A stretch of DNA of 64,000 nt from Paramesorhizobium deserti (GCF_001558695.1 NZ_LNTU01000012.1:496001-560000); one strand, 5' to 3'; shown: positions 52,234 through 63,012, numbered from the stretch's first letter. Notes: generated from the sequence alone by a model not told the origin. Numbers and translations: made by a program.

Positions 52234-52728
52234 TTAATCGAACCTTTCATTCAGCAGCGCTTCCATCCTGACCTTCTCGATGTCCCGGCCGAGGCTGTCG
52301 GACCACCCCTCCCCGCGCCAGACGACATGGAAACCGCATCGCTCGTAAAGGCGGATGGCGGGAAGATTACGGGCGTGCGTGTCGATGCTCGCCCTTGCAT
52401 ATCCCTTGAGCATGATTTCGGCCAGAAGCGCGTCCATCAGCGTGAGGCCGATGCCGCGCCGGTGAAAGGCGGGATCTATCCAAAGGTCGGAGATGTAATC
52501 AGCGTCCGTGTCCCGCGCACCCCAGCCGAGAATAACCCCCGCCGTTTCGGCAAGGAGAATCTGGGGATAGAACTCGTCAGCGAAGGAGCGAAAGACCTTT
52601 TCCGTACGCTCCCCCACATCAGGCTCGTTCGCTTCCGGTTCGAAGCGGAAGAAGGCGGAAATCCAGGCGCGGCATCCCACGGCGGCAATCGCAGCCCTAT
52701 CGCTGGCAGCAGCCCGCCGGATTTCCAT
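52234..52728 (-). CDS. GNAT-family N-acetyltransferase
   Basis: 164 residues with the acetyl-CoA-binding signature HRRGIGLTLMDALL and LYERCGFHVVWRGEGW. The acceptor is unknown. Eight bp after gatA on the same strand, so it is probably co-transcribed with the gat genes. Confidence 0.87.
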   Translation of the reverse strand: MEIRRAAASDRAAIAAVGCRAWISAFFRFEPEANEPDVGERTEKVFRSFADEFYPQILLAETAGVILGWGARDTDADYISDLWIDPAFHRRGIGLTLMDALLAEIMLKGYARASIDTHARNLPAIRLYERCGFHVVWRGEGWSDSLGRDIEKVRMEALLNERFD

Positions 52729-52736
52729 GGCTCAGT

Positions 52737-54221
52737 TTACCACCAGCTCGGCGCCGTGAAACGGCCCGCGGCCTCTTCGATGACATGGGCCGTCTGGAAG
52801 AGCGTTTCCTCGTCGAACGGCCGGCCGATCAGCTGCAGGCCGAGCGGCAGCCCCTGCGCGCTCAGACCAGCCGGAACGGCGATGCCCGGCAAGCCGGCCA
52901 TGTTCACCGTGACCGTGAAAATGTCGTTGAGATACATCTTCACCGGATCGGCGGCCAGATCCTCATCGGCCACGCCGAAGGCGGCCGACGGGGTGGCGGG
53001 CGTCAGGATCGCATCGACGCCGGCATGGAAGACGTCCTCGAAATCCTTCTTGATGAGGGTGCGGACCTTCTGCGCCTTGAGATAATAGGCGTCGTAGTAG
53101 CCGGCGGAGAGCACATAGGTGCCGATCATGATACGGCGCTTGACCTCGCGGCCGAAGCCGGCAGCGCGGCTCTTCTCGTACATCTCGGCGATGTCCTTGC
53201 CCGGCACGCGGAGGCCGTAGCGCACACCGTCATAGCGCGCGAGGTTCGAAGAGGCCTCGGCCGGCGCGACGATGTAATAGGCCGGAAGCGCGTATTTGGT
53301 GTGCGGCAGCGAGATGTCGACGATCTCCGCCCCCGCATCCTTCAGCCAGGCAATGCCCTGCTGCCAGAGCTTCTCGATTTCCTCCGGCATGCCATCGACG
53401 CGATATTCCCTCGGGATGCCGATCTTCATGCCCTTGACCGATCTGCCGATCGCGGCCTCGTAATCGGGCACCGGCAGATCGACGGAGGTCGTGTCCTTCA
53501 GATCGACCGACGCCATGGATTTCAGCAAAATGGCGCTGTCGCGCACGTCACGGGCGATCGGCCCGGCCTGGTCGAGCGACGAAGCGAAGGCGACGGTGCC
53601 CCAGCGCGAGACGCGGCCATAGGTCGGCTTGATGCCGACCGTGCCGGTGAAGGCCGCCGGCTGGCGGATCGAGCCGCCGGTATCGGTAGCCGTCGCGCCG
53701 GCGCAGAGCCTTGCGGCAACGGCGGCGGCGGAGCCGCCCGAGGAGCCGCCGGGCACGAGGTCGGCATTCGAGCCGCTGGCGCGCCAGGGGTTCTTCACCG
53801 GGCCGTAATAGGAGGTTTCGTTGGACGAGCCCATGGCGAACTCGTCCATATTGAGCTTGCCGAGCATCACCGCGCCGTCCGCCCAGAGATTGGCTGTCAC
53901 GGTCGATTCATAGCGCGGCTTGAAATCATTCAGGATGTGCGAGCAGGCCTGCGTGTGCACGCCTTCGGTGGCGAAGAGATCCTTGATGCCGAGCGGAATG
54001 CCCTCGAGCGCGCCGCCCTCGCCTTTCGCCAGGCGCGCGTCGGAAGCTTTCGCCATCTCCCGCGCCTTTTCCGGCGTCACCGCGACATAGGCGTTCAGCG
54101 TCTCGTTCGCCGCATCGATAGCCCTGAGATAGGCGTTGGTCAGTTCCGCCGCGGTGAACGCCTTGGCCTTCAGCTTGTCGCGCGCCTCGGAGATCGTGAG
54201 TGCGGTCAGGTCGGTCATCAT
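52737..54221 (-). CDS. gatA: Aspartyl/glutamyl-tRNA amidotransferase subunit A
   Basis: 494-residue amidase subunit of the GatCAB complex that converts misacylated Glu-tRNA(Gln) and Asp-tRNA(Asn). The Ser-cisSer-Lys triad is visible: Lys near 80 in [10 protein letters not shown], cis-Ser in [13 protein letters not shown], and nucleophile Ser in [13 protein letters not shown]. Two adjacent ATGs (54221, 54218) are equally good starts. The gene order is gatC, GNAT, gatA, GNAT; gatB is not in the window. Confidence 0.96.
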   Translation of the reverse strand: MMTDLTALTISEARDKLKAKAFTAAELTNAYLRAIDAANETLNAYVAVTPEKAREMAKASDARLAKGEGGALEGIPLGIKDLFATEGVHTQACSHILNDFKPRYESTVTANLWADGAVMLGKLNMDEFAMGSSNETSYYGPVKNPWRASGSNADLVPGGSSGGSAAAVAARLCAGATATDTGGSIRQPAAFTGTVGIKPTYGRVSRWGTVAFASSLDQAGPIARDVRDSAILLKSMASVDLKDTTSVDLPVPDYEAAIGRSVKGMKIGIPREYRVDGMPEEIEKLWQQGIAWLKDAGAEIVDISLPHTKYALPAYYIVAPAEASSNLARYDGVRYGLRVPGKDIAEMYEKSRAAGFGREVKRRIMIGTYVLSAGYYDAYYLKAQKVRTLIKKDFEDVFHAGVDAILTPATPSAAFGVADEDLAADPVKMYLNDIFTVTVNMAGLPGIAVPAGLSAQGLPLGLQLIGRPFDEETLFQTAHVIEEAAGRFTAPSWW

Positions 54222-54230
54222 TCGAGCCTT

Positions 54231-54710
54231 TCAGTGCATCAAGGGAGAAAGGCGCTTTTCGAAAAAAGCACTGTGTTCGGTATCGGGATAGTCCAGCACC
54301 ACACCGCAGCGTGTGAAGCCGGAACGCTCGTAAAGACGCCAGGCGGCGGTAAAGCCGGGGCCGGTGCCCGTCTCGAGGATCAGACGCGCCAGGCCCTTGC
54401 CCTGCGCGAGCCGCGTGATCGCGTCCAGCAGCGACGATCCAACCCGCAAGCCACGCACCTCGGGGAGCGTGTACATGCGCTTGACCTCGCCGACATCAGG
54501 CGTATGGACTCTCAGGGCGCCGCAGCCGACGGCGCGACCGCCCTCGTCACGAGCGATGAACACCGTCGTGTGCGGGCACGCCATCTCCTCGACGGTCATC
54601 TTGAACTGGAACTCGATCGGAGACAGCGGCAGAAGATGCGCGTTGAGCTGTTCGACCAGCCCGCGCACATCGTCCTGCAGCGGCGTTTCCACAGATATGG
54701 CAACGGGCAT
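54231..54710 (-). CDS. GNAT-family N-acetyltransferase
   Basis: 159 residues. EVKRMYTLPEVRGLRVGSSLLDAI (shown by MYTLPEVRGLRVGSSL) is the acetyl-CoA site and WRLYERSGFTRCG the later motif. Inserted between gatC (5-bp gap) and gatA (9-bp gap), so co-transcribed with them. Substrate unknown. Confidence 0.87.
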   Translation of the reverse strand: MPVAISVETPLQDDVRGLVEQLNAHLLPLSPIEFQFKMTVEEMACPHTTVFIARDEGGRAVGCGALRVHTPDVGEVKRMYTLPEVRGLRVGSSLLDAITRLAQGKGLARLILETGTGPGFTAAWRLYERSGFTRCGVVLDYPDTEHSAFFEKRLSPLMH

Positions 54711-54715
54711 GTCGC

Positions 54716-55003
54716 TTACTCCACGACCTTCGGCACGACGAAGAAATTCTCCTCGGTCACCGGGGCATTGGCGACGATATCGGCAGCCTTGTCGCCGTCA
54801 GTCACCACATCCTCGCGCATGCGCATGGCGATCGGTGTGACGGAGGTCATCGGCTCGACGCCGCTCACATCCACCTCGTTCAACTGCTCGACAAAGCCTA
54901 GGATCGCATTGAGCTCGCCGGTCATGCGCTCCGCGTCCTCGTCGTCCACGGCGATGCGGGCGAGATGCGCCACGCGCTTCACGGTTGAAAGATCAACTGA
55001 CAT
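54716..55003 (-). CDS. gatC: Aspartyl/glutamyl-tRNA amidotransferase subunit C
   Basis: 95 residues starting [20 protein letters not shown] and ending [12 protein letters not shown], the full GatC pattern. It stabilises the GatA-GatB contact. First gene of the gatC-GNAT-gatA-GNAT cluster. Confidence 0.95.
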   Translation of the reverse strand: MSVDLSTVKRVAHLARIAVDDEDAERMTGELNAILGFVEQLNEVDVSGVEPMTSVTPIAMRMREDVVTDGDKAADIVANAPVTEENFFVVPKVVE

Positions 55004-55070
55004 CTAAATTCTCCGAAATCCAGCCAGCGCAAAGTGCGCCGACAGATCGCTGGTTTGTTGGGCTTTGAAC

Positions 55071-55098
55071 GGTTCCTGTTTTGATGGAATCAGGAACC
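55071..55098. repeat. Inverted repeat with TTTTGATGGAATC loop
   Basis: GGTTCCTG/CAGGAACC, 8-bp perfect arms around TTTTGATGGAAT. The 13-mer TTTTGATGGAATC also occurs at 21472-21484. It lies in the 228-bp gap between gatC and the UPF0173 gene. Confidence 0.65.
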
Positions 55099-55231
55099 AC
55101 TCCAATGATCTATTTGCGTAGGTCCAATGGCCGCACTTTGCCGCACAATGCGGCTATACCGGGCGGGCGCTGGAAGCGCAATAATTTTGCAGTTAATTGC
55201 ACAATCGCCCGGTGCGGCCTTTCCCGATGCC

Positions 55232-55939
55232 TCAGACGGACAGCGTATCGCCCGCCTTCGGCACCTCGACTTTTGTACCGTTCGCGTCCTCCATCGCCGC
55301 CACGAACTTGTCGGCCGTCTGGTCGATGATCGGGAAGGAACCGTAGTGGCAGGGAAGAACGGTGGAGAACTTCAGGTAACGCTGGCAGGCGAGCCCCGCC
55401 ACCGCGCCGCCCATGGTGAAGCGGTCGCCGATGGGGACGATGCCGATCTCGGGACGGTGCAGCTCGTCGATCAGCGCCATATCCGAAAAGATGTCGGTGT
55501 CGCCCATGTGATAAAGCGTCGGTTCATCCTCGAAATGGAAGACGAGACCGTTGGCATTCCCCAGCGAATGAGAAACACCGTCCTCGGTGATGGTGGCGGA
55601 GGAATGCAGCGCGTTGACGAAGGTTATGGAAAAGGGGCCATGAAAAATCGTGCCGCCGGTATTGCCCATATCGACCTTTTCGACGCCCTGGCGCGCCAGC
55701 CAGGCGGCGAGATCGGCATTGGCGATGACAGTCGCGCCCGTCTCCTGGGCGATCTTGATCGTATCGCCGACATGGTCGCCATGGCCATGGGTCAGGGCGA
55801 TATGCGTGATCCCCTGGGTGGCGGCCTTGAGATCCACATCCTTCGCGCCGGGATTGCCGGTCAGGAAAGGATCGATCAGGATCGCCGCACCTGCTATGTC
55901 GACGCGGAAAGCCGAATGGCCAAGCCATTTGATCTTCAT
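55232..55939 (-). CDS. UPF0173 metal-dependent hydrolase
   Basis: 235-residue metallo-beta-lactamase-fold protein. It starts [20 protein letters not shown] and contains the di-metal motif [11 protein letters not shown], later His in [11 protein letters not shown] and [11 protein letters not shown]. Substrate unknown. It is divergent from ruvX and lies upstream of gatC on the same strand. Confidence 0.93.
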   Translation of the reverse strand: MKIKWLGHSAFRVDIAGAAILIDPFLTGNPGAKDVDLKAATQGITHIALTHGHGDHVGDTIKIAQETGATVIANADLAAWLARQGVEKVDMGNTGGTIFHGPFSITFVNALHSSATITEDGVSHSLGNANGLVFHFEDEPTLYHMGDTDIFSDMALIDELHRPEIGIVPIGDRFTMGGAVAGLACQRYLKFSTVLPCHYGSFPIIDQTADKFVAAMEDANGTKVEVPKAGDTLSV

Positions 55940-56030
55940 GAGATTTGCTCCTTGGGATATCGCAATCGTAAGGAGACAGTTATGACGCGGGCAAGGCTCA
56001 ATTCAAGAGCAGAAACGGAAAGGGTGTGAA

Positions 56031-56516
56031 TTGACCGTTCTGGCTATCGAAACCGTCGAGAAGGCCCTGGCGCCCGGCCAGACCATTGCCGGCCTGGACC
56101 TCGGCACCAAGACGATCGGCCTCGCCGTTTCCGACCGCGGCCTCTCCTTCGCCAATCCGCGCCCGGTGATCAGGCGCGCCAAGTTCACCATCGACGCGCA
56201 GGTGCTGCTAGTGGCGCTGAAGGCGGAAAATGCCGGAGCGGTCGTCATCGGCCTGCCGGTCAATATGGATGGCAGCGAGGGACCGCGCGTGCAGGCGACC
56301 CGCGCTTTCGTGCGCAATATGGAAAAACTGACCGACCTGCCCTTCGTCTATTGGGACGAGCGCCTTTCGACGGTGGCCGCCGAGCGGGCGCTGATCGGCA
56401 TGGACGTCTCCCGCCAGAAACGCGCGGAACGGATCGATTCCGCGGCAGCCGCCTTCATCCTGCAAGGCGCGCTCGACAGGCTGAACACGCTTCGGCGCGT
56501 GGCCGATCAGGAATAG
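56031..56516 (+). CDS. ruvX: Putative pre-16S rRNA nuclease (YqgF/RuvX)
   Basis: 161-residue RNase H-fold protein proposed to trim 16S rRNA precursors and formerly called a Holliday-junction resolvase. Acidic active-site residues are in [31 protein letters not shown] and [15 protein letters not shown]. The start is a TTG at 56031, with GGAAAGGGTG upstream. Its 3' end overlaps the convergent DUF6105 gene by 10 bp. Confidence 0.92.
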   Translation: MTVLAIETVEKALAPGQTIAGLDLGTKTIGLAVSDRGLSFANPRPVIRRAKFTIDAQVLLVALKAENAGAVVIGLPVNMDGSEGPRVQATRAFVRNMEKLTDLPFVYWDERLSTVAAERALIGMDVSRQKRAERIDSAAAAFILQGALDRLNTLRRVADQE

Positions 56517-56788
56517 CGCTCACGCCCGCGCCTGCAGCGGATTTCGCGCCGCCTGCGAAAGGCAAGAATGGCGAACAGGATCAACGAATCGACCACACAT
56601 GCCCGTGCGGCGAGCGGCGGGATTGCTTGCGGGTCCATATCAAGCACATTGCCATAGACCGCAAAGACCAGATCATGCATCTGGCGGCTAAAAAACACGG
56701 TGCCGAAGCTGACATCGTTCAAAGACAGGAAATACCACCCCCAGAAGAGAGCGAGCGGGCCGGCCCAGAAGATCAGGAGATAGCGCAC
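56507..56788 (-). CDS. DUF6105 family membrane protein
   Basis: 93 residues from GTG 56788 ([20 protein letters not shown]), with AGGAGACGG upstream. Two hydrophobic segments flank the conserved [19 protein letters not shown]. The basic end [14 protein letters not shown] suggests a cytoplasmic C-terminus. Function unknown; I recall the family only from Rhizobiales. Overlaps ruvX tail to tail. Confidence 0.85.
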   Translation of the reverse strand: MRYLLIFWAGPLALFWGWYFLSLNDVSFGTVFFSRQMHDLVFAVYGNVLDMDPQAIPPLAARACVVDSLILFAILAFRRRREIRCRRGRERYS

Positions 56789-57036
56789 GGCATCCGTCTC
56801 CTCTCCTGCAAGGCTCTCAGTTCGGGAATCATGGGGGCATATCCTTTCGACCCGCACCTTGGTTAGTTAACACCCGGACGGCAATCGAAACCATTTGTTA
56901 AGGTTAATGGCGGAGTGGAAAAGCCGCCTCACGGGGTGCGGTGCGTCCCATTGGATGCTGGTGGAGTGATGCCGAACACCCCCATGTCACCAGCGGTCGG
57001 ACGTTAGGACCTTCGCAAGATGCGAGCCCACGCCAA

Positions 57037-58671
57037 CTACGGAGCCGGATAAAGCGAGTTGAGGATCGTCTTGGCGTTGTGGCGGGCGTCGATCATGCCA
57101 TAGGTCGTGCGCCACTGTCCGGCGAGACGGGTTTCGACGAAAGCATCGGCAATATTGTCCGCGCCGAGCTGGCGAAGTTCGGCACCGGCGGCGGCGAGCG
57201 CTAGCTGTTCCGTCAGGATGCGGGCCGCCCCCTCGTCGGATTCGGCCACGCTCATGGCGGCGCGCAGCACATCCACCGTCCCCTGCCCGCTCCGGCCCAA
57301 TTGCCGGGCGATCCAGGCCAGCACATCATCGAAAAGCTTCGGCGCGCGCAGGAGAACCCGTCTCACATCGAGCGCCATGACATTGCCCGAGCCTTCCCAG
57401 ATGGCGTTGACGGGCGCTTCCCGGTAATAGCGGGCGAGGTTGCCCTCCTCGACATAGCCGTTGCCGCCCAGGCACTCCATGGCTTCATAAAGAAGTGCGG
57501 GGGCGATCTTCGCCACCCAATATTTGACGACGGGCGTCATCACACGGGCGAAAGCCGCCTCGCCACGATCGCTCGCCGCCATGTCGAAGGCGCGCGCCAG
57601 ACGCAGGGAAAGCGCCGTCGCGCCCGCCACGTCGAGTGCCATGTCGGCCAGAACACGCTGCATCAGCGGCTGCTCGAAAAGCGCGTTACCGAAGACCTGG
57701 CGGTGGCGCGCATGGTGCACCGCCTCCGCCAAACCGGCCCGCATCAGGCCGGCCGAGGCGATCGCGCAATCGAGCCGGGTCAGCGTCACCATGTCGATGA
57801 TGGTCTTCACACCCTCGCCCGGCTTACCGACCATCTGGCCCAGCGTCTCCTCGAACTCCACTTCCGCGGAGGCATTGGAGCGGTTGCCCAGCTTGTCCTT
57901 CAGCCGCTGAAAGCGGAAGCCATTGGCGCTGCCATCGGGCAGGATACGTGGAACGAGGAAGCAGGAAAGCCCTTCAGCCGCCTGCGCCAGCACCAGAAAG
58001 GCATCCGACATCGGCGCGGAGAGGAACCATTTATGGCCGGTGATGCGGTAGAAGCCGTTGCCGGCGCGCTCGGCGCGCGTGGTGTTGGCGCGCACGTCCG
58101 TGCCGCCCTGCTTCTCCGTCATGCCCATGCCGAGCGTCAGGCCGGCTTTCCTTGCTGGCGGCTTCTGGCTCGGATCATATTTGCGGGTGAGCACCAGCGG
58201 CGCCCACTCGCGATAAAGATTGGGGGTCGCCATGAGGGCGGCCAGCGAGGCGCTGGTCATGGTGACCGGGCAGAGATGGCCGGTCTCGAGCTGCGCCGTC
58301 ACGTAAAACCGCGCGGCACGCACCTGATGACGGCGGCTCGCCTCTTCCTGGCCGTTCTCCCAGATCGAGGAATGCAGCCCCTGCCCGATCGAGCGCCGCA
58401 TCAGCGCGTGATAGGCGGGGTGATACTCGACCAGATCGATGCGCCTGCCCTGCCGGTCATGGGTCCTAAGCTTGGGCAGTTCGGTATTGGCCAGACGCGC
58501 CAGGTCCTGCGCCTCGGCCGACAGAACGAAGCGGCCCGCCTGCTCCAGATCGCTGTGCAGCGCCTTCGGAAAACCGGATGCGATCTGCATCAGCAGCGGA
58601 TCGCCGAGATAGGCGTTCATGCCGGTCATCGGCGGCGGCTGGTTGGTGACCTCATGCGTTTTCAACGACAA
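57037..58671 (-). CDS. aidB: AidB-family acyl-CoA dehydrogenase
   Basis: 544 residues of the AidB flavoprotein family (adaptive response to alkylation in E. coli). Acyl-CoA dehydrogenase motifs include LGMGMTEKQGGTDVRANTT, GHKWFLSAPMSDAFLVLAQA, KLGNRSNASAEVEFEE and ECLGGNGYVEEGNLARYYRE. The start TTG at 58671 (MSLKTHEVTNQPPPMTGMNA) has GATGGAAA upstream and matches the family N-terminus. It is divergent from pyrB. Its actual substrate is uncertain. Confidence 0.92.
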   Translation of the reverse strand: MSLKTHEVTNQPPPMTGMNAYLGDPLLMQIASGFPKALHSDLEQAGRFVLSAEAQDLARLANTELPKLRTHDRQGRRIDLVEYHPAYHALMRRSIGQGLHSSIWENGQEEASRRHQVRAARFYVTAQLETGHLCPVTMTSASLAALMATPNLYREWAPLVLTRKYDPSQKPPARKAGLTLGMGMTEKQGGTDVRANTTRAERAGNGFYRITGHKWFLSAPMSDAFLVLAQAAEGLSCFLVPRILPDGSANGFRFQRLKDKLGNRSNASAEVEFEETLGQMVGKPGEGVKTIIDMVTLTRLDCAIASAGLMRAGLAEAVHHARHRQVFGNALFEQPLMQRVLADMALDVAGATALSLRLARAFDMAASDRGEAAFARVMTPVVKYWVAKIAPALLYEAMECLGGNGYVEEGNLARYYREAPVNAIWEGSGNVMALDVRRVLLRAPKLFDDVLAWIARQLGRSGQGTVDVLRAAMSVAESDEGAARILTEQLALAAAGAELRQLGADNIADAFVETRLAGQWRTTYGMIDARHNAKTILNSLYPAP

Positions 58672-58859
58672 TTTCCATCTGCTTGCAGGCCCCGTTCGTC
58701 GCGGGGCGATTCCGCACTAATTTAAGATGTCCTATGCCTATTTGCTAAATTTTCCCCTTCTTGCGGCCCCTTTCCAAGGAATGACTGCAAACTCCACCGA
58801 TTTCTTCGATATACGCCGCTTGCGGGCTTACCGCATCGGGCCTATAGGGGTGTCTTGAT

Positions 58860-59825
58860 ATGACATCAAACCCGGCCTCCCTCCTCTTCCCTCATCGCCA
58901 CCTGCTTGGCATCAAGGGTCTTTCTCCCCAGGACATCGTCTGCCTTCTCGATCTGGCAGACCAGGAAGTGGCGATTTCGCGCCAGCCCGAGAAGAAAAAG
59001 ACCGTGCTGCGCGGGCGGACCCAGATCAACCTCTTCTTCGAATCGTCGACGCGGACGCAATCCTCCTTCGAGCTGGCCGGCAAGCGGCTCGGCGCGGATG
59101 TGATGAACATGTCGGTCGGCAATTCCTCGGTGAAGAAGGGCGAAACGCTCATCGACACGGCGATGACGCTCAACGCCATGCGCCCCGACATCCTCGTCAT
59201 CCGCCATGCCTCGGCGGGTGCGGCGGCACTGCTGGCGCAGAAAGTCGGTTGCTCGGTCGTCAATGCCGGCGACGGCGCGCATGAGCACCCGACCCAGGCG
59301 CTGCTCGATGCGCTGACCATCCGCCGCGCCAAGGGCCGGATCGAAGGGCTGACGATTGCGATCTGCGGCGATGTGCTCCATTCGCGCGTGGCGCGCTCCA
59401 ACATCCTGTTGCTCAACGCGCTCGGCGCCCGTGTACGGGTGGTCGCGCCCTCGACATTGCTCCCCTCGGGGATCGCGCAAATGAGCGTCGAGGTCTTCAA
59501 TTCCATGAAGGAAGGGCTGAAGGACGCCGATGTCGTGATGATGCTGCGCCTGCAGCGCGAGCGCATGGCCGGCTCCTTCGTGCCTTCGGTGCGCGAATAT
59601 TTCCGCTATTACGGCCTCGACCGCGAGAAGTTGAAATTCGCCAAGCCCGATGCGCTGGTGATGCATCCCGGTCCCATGAACCGCGGCGTCGAGATTGCCT
59701 CCGATATCGCCGACGGGCCACAAAGCGTGATCCAGCAGCAGGTCGAGATGGGCGTGGCCGTCCGCATGGCGGTGATGGAGGCGCTGCTCGATCCGCGCCG
59801 CAACGAGCCCGGAGAATCCGTATGA
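58860..59825 (+). CDS. pyrB: Aspartate carbamoyltransferase, catalytic chain
   Basis: 321 residues; forms N-carbamoyl-aspartate from carbamoyl phosphate and aspartate. The carbamoyl phosphate site is [20 protein letters not shown], with [16 protein letters not shown] and [13 protein letters not shown] downstream. Start ATG 58860 with AGGGGTG upstream. The next gene overlaps by 4 bp and encodes an inactive dihydroorotase homolog, the pattern of class A ATCases in pseudomonads. Confidence 0.97.
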   Translation: MTSNPASLLFPHRHLLGIKGLSPQDIVCLLDLADQEVAISRQPEKKKTVLRGRTQINLFFESSTRTQSSFELAGKRLGADVMNMSVGNSSVKKGETLIDTAMTLNAMRPDILVIRHASAGAAALLAQKVGCSVVNAGDGAHEHPTQALLDALTIRRAKGRIEGLTIAICGDVLHSRVARSNILLLNALGARVRVVAPSTLLPSGIAQMSVEVFNSMKEGLKDADVVMMLRLQRERMAGSFVPSVREYFRYYGLDREKLKFAKPDALVMHPGPMNRGVEIASDIADGPQSVIQQQVEMGVAVRMAVMEALLDPRRNEPGESV

Positions 59826-61108
59826 GCGCGGTCGTTTTCGAAAATGCTCGCGTCATCGACCCGTCCCGTGGGCTCGACGAGATCGGGACGGTCATCGTCA
59901 AGGACGGCAAGATCGCTGCCTCGGGGGCTGAGGCGCGCAACCAGGGTGCGCCGGAGGGTGCGGAGCGGATCGACGTCGGTGGCAAGGCGATCATCCCGGG
60001 ACTGGTGGACGCACGCGTCTTCATCGGCGAGCCGGGCGCGGAACATCGCGAGACCATCGCCTCGGCGAGCCAGGCGGCAGCGGCGGGCGGCGTTACTTCC
60101 ATCATCATGATGCCGGATACCGATCCGGTGATCGACGATGTGGCGCTGGTCGAATTCGTCAAGCGCACGGCGCGGGATACCGCGATCGTCAACGTTCATC
60201 CCGCAGCCGCGATCACCAGGGGATTGCACGGCGAGGAGATGACCGAGGTGGGGCTTCTGAAGGAAGCCGGCGCGGTCGCCATCACCGAAGGGCGCAAGAC
60301 GATCGCCAATACACTGCTGATGCGCCGGGCGCTCACCTATGCGCGCGATTTCGGCGTCGTCATCGCCCATGAGACGCACGACCCCTATCTCGCCGCCAAT
60401 GGCGTGATGAATGAGGGGCTGTTCGCAAGCTGGCTGGGCCTGCCCGGCGTTCCGCGCGAGGCGGAGGTCATCCCGCTCGAACGCGACCTGCGGCTGGCGG
60501 CGCTGACGAAAGCCAAATACCATGCCGCGCAGATCTCGACCGCGATGTCGGCGGAGGCCATCCTGCGCGCCAAGGACCAGGGATTGCCGGTCACGGCGGG
60601 GATTTCGATCAACCATCTCTCGCTCAACGAGAACGATGTCGGGGAATTCCGCACCTTCTTCCGCCTGTCGCCGCCCTTGCGGACGGAGGAGGACCGGCTG
60701 GCGATGGTGGAAGCCGTGCGCGCCGGGGTGATCGATCTCGTCGCCTCCGCGCATGATCCGCAGGACGTCGATACCAAGCGCCTGCCCTTCTCGGACGCCG
60801 CGGCGGGCGCGATCGGCCTCGAGACGCTACTGGCGGCGGCGCTGCGCCTCTACCATAATGAGAGCCTGCCGCTCATCCGCATCATCGAGGTGCTGTCGAC
60901 CGCGCCGGCGCGGATCTTCGGTCTCGACGCGGGCACGCTCAAACCCGGCGCGCCGGCTGACCTCGCCATCGTCGATCTGGACGAGCCGTGGATCGTGCGG
61001 GAAGAAGACCTGCACTCGCGCTCCAAGAACAGCTGTTTCGAGGGCGCGCGCTTCCAGGGTCGAGTAATACAGACTATGGTTGCCGGAAAGACGAAATTTA
61101 GCATATAA
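59822..61108 (+). CDS. Dihydroorotase-like protein, probably inactive (PyrX type)
   Basis: 428-residue amidohydrolase-fold protein. The normal metal motif D-x-H-x-H-x-R is replaced: [19 protein letters not shown] has no paired histidines, and the late DHAPH motif reads [13 protein letters not shown]. It therefore probably cannot hydrolyse dihydroorotate. In Pseudomonas such a pyrC' product is a structural partner of ATCase, and the 4-bp overlap with pyrB supports the same here. A true pyrC should exist elsewhere in the genome. Often annotated simply as pyrC. Confidence 0.93.
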   Translation: MSAVVFENARVIDPSRGLDEIGTVIVKDGKIAASGAEARNQGAPEGAERIDVGGKAIIPGLVDARVFIGEPGAEHRETIASASQAAAAGGVTSIIMMPDTDPVIDDVALVEFVKRTARDTAIVNVHPAAAITRGLHGEEMTEVGLLKEAGAVAITEGRKTIANTLLMRRALTYARDFGVVIAHETHDPYLAANGVMNEGLFASWLGLPGVPREAEVIPLERDLRLAALTKAKYHAAQISTAMSAEAILRAKDQGLPVTAGISINHLSLNENDVGEFRTFFRLSPPLRTEEDRLAMVEAVRAGVIDLVASAHDPQDVDTKRLPFSDAAAGAIGLETLLAAALRLYHNESLPLIRIIEVLSTAPARIFGLDAGTLKPGAPADLAIVDLDEPWIVREEDLHSRSKNSCFEGARFQGRVIQTMVAGKTKFSI

Positions 61109-61137
61109 GTTGAATCTCCAGTCGAGGGGGAGGCATA

Positions 61138-61752
61138 GTGATCGACCAGACCATCCTTGAGGCGGGCCTGCCCGCCCTCGCTGCCGCGCTTCTCTTCGGC
61201 TATCTCCTGGGGTCGATCCCCTTCGGCCTGATCCTTACGCGCCTCGCCGGGCTTGGCGACGTGCGCTCCATCGGCTCGGGCAATATCGGCGCAACCAATG
61301 TGCTGCGCACCGGCAACAAAAAGCTGGCCGCGGCAACGCTTCTCCTCGATGCGCTGAAAGGCACCGCCGCCGTTCTCATTGCCTGGCATTGGGGGCGGGA
61401 ACTCGCGCTTGCCGCAGGCTTCGGCGCTTTTCTCGGCCATCTCTATCCCGTCTGGATCGGTTTCAAGGGGGGCAAGGGCGTGGCCACCTATCTCGGCGTC
61501 CTCATCGGCTTTGCCTGGCAAGGAGCACTGGTCTTTGCCCTCGTCTGGCTCGCAGTGGCGTTCGTGACGCGCTATTCCTCGCTTTCGGCCCTCATCGCGA
61601 CGGTCGCCGTGCCCATCGTACTCTATTTTCTCGGGCTCCGGGATGTCGCCCTGCTCTTCGCGATCATGAGCGTCATCATCTTCATTAAGCATCGCGCCAA
61701 TATTTCCCGTCTCCTGAATGGAACGGAAGGCAAGATCGGAGCCAAGGGATAA
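61138..61752 (+). CDS. plsY: Acyl-phosphate glycerol-3-phosphate acyltransferase
   Basis: 204-residue inner-membrane enzyme transferring acyl groups from acyl phosphate to glycerol-3-phosphate. Five or so hydrophobic segments and the three PlsY motifs: [34 protein letters not shown] and [18 protein letters not shown]. The start is GTG at 61138, with GGGGGAGGCATA upstream. 29 bp after the dihydroorotase-like gene; a similar pyrC-plsY-dprA-topA order is common in Rhizobiales. Confidence 0.95.
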   Translation: MIDQTILEAGLPALAAALLFGYLLGSIPFGLILTRLAGLGDVRSIGSGNIGATNVLRTGNKKLAAATLLLDALKGTAAVLIAWHWGRELALAAGFGAFLGHLYPVWIGFKGGKGVATYLGVLIGFAWQGALVFALVWLAVAFVTRYSSLSALIATVAVPIVLYFLGLRDVALLFAIMSVIIFIKHRANISRLLNGTEGKIGAKG

Positions 61753-61815
61753 TGGCGGCTCCGGCGGATTCACCGGCATCGGCCCGAAAATCGAAATCGA
61801 TTTTCGGAAAGCACG

Positions 61816-63012
61816 ATGCCTAGATACAATGACCCAGAGCGTCCTTTGCGCGCCCAACCGGGCGCGCGGCGCTCTGAGGGGATTCGCCTGTCGGACCGCC
61901 AGAGGCTGAACTGGCTGCGTCTCATTCGCAGCGAGAATGTCGGCCCCGTCACTTTTCGCGACCTTGTCTCGCATTTCGGCTCTGCCGGCGACGCGCTGCA
62001 GATGCTGCCGGAACTGATGCGCCGCGGCGGCGGGAACCGGCCGATCCGTGTGGCGACGATCGAGGACGCCGAGCGCGAAATGGAGCAGATCGAAAAAATC
62101 GGCGCGCGTTTCGTCGGAATGGGCGAACCGGATTACCCGCCCTATCTGCGCCATTACGAGGCGTCTCCGCCGCTCGTCGCCATCAAGGGCAACGCCAGCG
62201 TGTTCCACGCCCCGCCGGTCGCAATCGTCGGCGCGCGCAATTCCTCGGCGGTCGGCAACCGTTTCACGCATCGGCTAGTCAGGGAGCTTGGCGCCGCCGG
62301 CTATGCCATCGTCTCAGGCCTCGCGCGCGGGATCGACGCTGCCGCCCATGAAGCGAGCTTGGAGACCGGCACCATCGCCGTCCTCGCAGGTGGATTGGAC
62401 AAGCCCTACCCGCCCGAGAACATGCATCTCTATAATGCCATTCCAGAGAAAGGCGGCGTGCTGATCAGCGAAATGCCGATGGGCTGGGAGCCACGCGCCC
62501 GTGACTTTCCCCGCCGCAACCGCATCATCGCCGGCATTTCGCTCGGGCTGGTCGTGATCGAGGCCGCCGACCGGTCGGGTTCGCTGATCAGCGCCCGGCT
62601 TGCCGGCGAGATGGGGCGGCTATTGTTCGCGGTTCCCGGTTCGCCGCTCGATCCGCGCTCGGCCGGGACGAACAGGCTCCTGAAAAACGGGGCGATCCTC
62701 GTCACCGAAGCCAACGATATCGTGGAAGCGCTCGCGCCGCTGATCAGCGGAGCTGCCCAGGGCGAATTGCCGCTCAGTCTTTCCGACAATGTCCTCGACG
62801 ACGAGGCAGCCGCCTCTCCCATGCCGCTTCTGGGAGAGACGGACCGGGAGCGCATTATCGAGGCGCTGAGCCCGGTGCCGACCGATCCGGATCTGCTCAT
62901 ACGTCATACGGGCCTGCACCCGTCGCAAGTGTTCCTGGTTTTGTTGGAACTCGATCTCGCCGGCCGCATCACGCGCCATTCAGGCGGCGCCGTCTCGCTT
63001 CTGCCTGTGTAA
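61816..63012 (+). CDS. dprA: DNA-processing protein DprA
   Basis: 398 residues. It loads RecA on incoming single-stranded DNA in competent bacteria; in non-competent species its role is unclear. An N-terminal SAM-like domain (LRLIRSENVGPVTFRDLV) precedes the Rossmann core (VAIVGARNSSAVGNRFT, YAIVSGLARGIDAAAHEASL, FPRRNRIIAGIS) and a C-terminal winged helix (ERIIEALSPVPTDPDLLIRH). Start ATG 61816. The 3' end overlaps a convergent small gene by 33 bp. Confidence 0.95.
   Translation: MPRYNDPERPLRAQPGARRSEGIRLSDRQRLNWLRLIRSENVGPVTFRDLVSHFGSAGDALQMLPELMRRGGGNRPIRVATIEDAEREMEQIEKIGARFVGMGEPDYPPYLRHYEASPPLVAIKGNASVFHAPPVAIVGARNSSAVGNRFTHRLVRELGAAGYAIVSGLARGIDAAAHEASLETGTIAVLAGGLDKPYPPENMHLYNAIPEKGGVLISEMPMGWEPRARDFPRRNRIIAGISLGLVVIEAADRSGSLISARLAGEMGRLLFAVPGSPLDPRSAGTNRLLKNGAILVTEANDIVEALAPLISGAAQGELPLSLSDNVLDDEAAASPMPLLGETDRERIIEALSPVPTDPDLLIRHTGLHPSQVFLVLLELDLAGRITRHSGGAVSLLPV

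Noticed and set aside
52785-55007. 740-codon plus-strand open frame opposite gatA, GNAT and gatC
   Set aside because: It crosses three well-supported minus-strand genes; composition is that of a reverse-complement shadow.
56951-56994. GCTGGTG/CACCAGC inverted repeat as aidB terminator
   Set aside because: The arms are only 7 bp with a 24-nt loop and no T tract follows.
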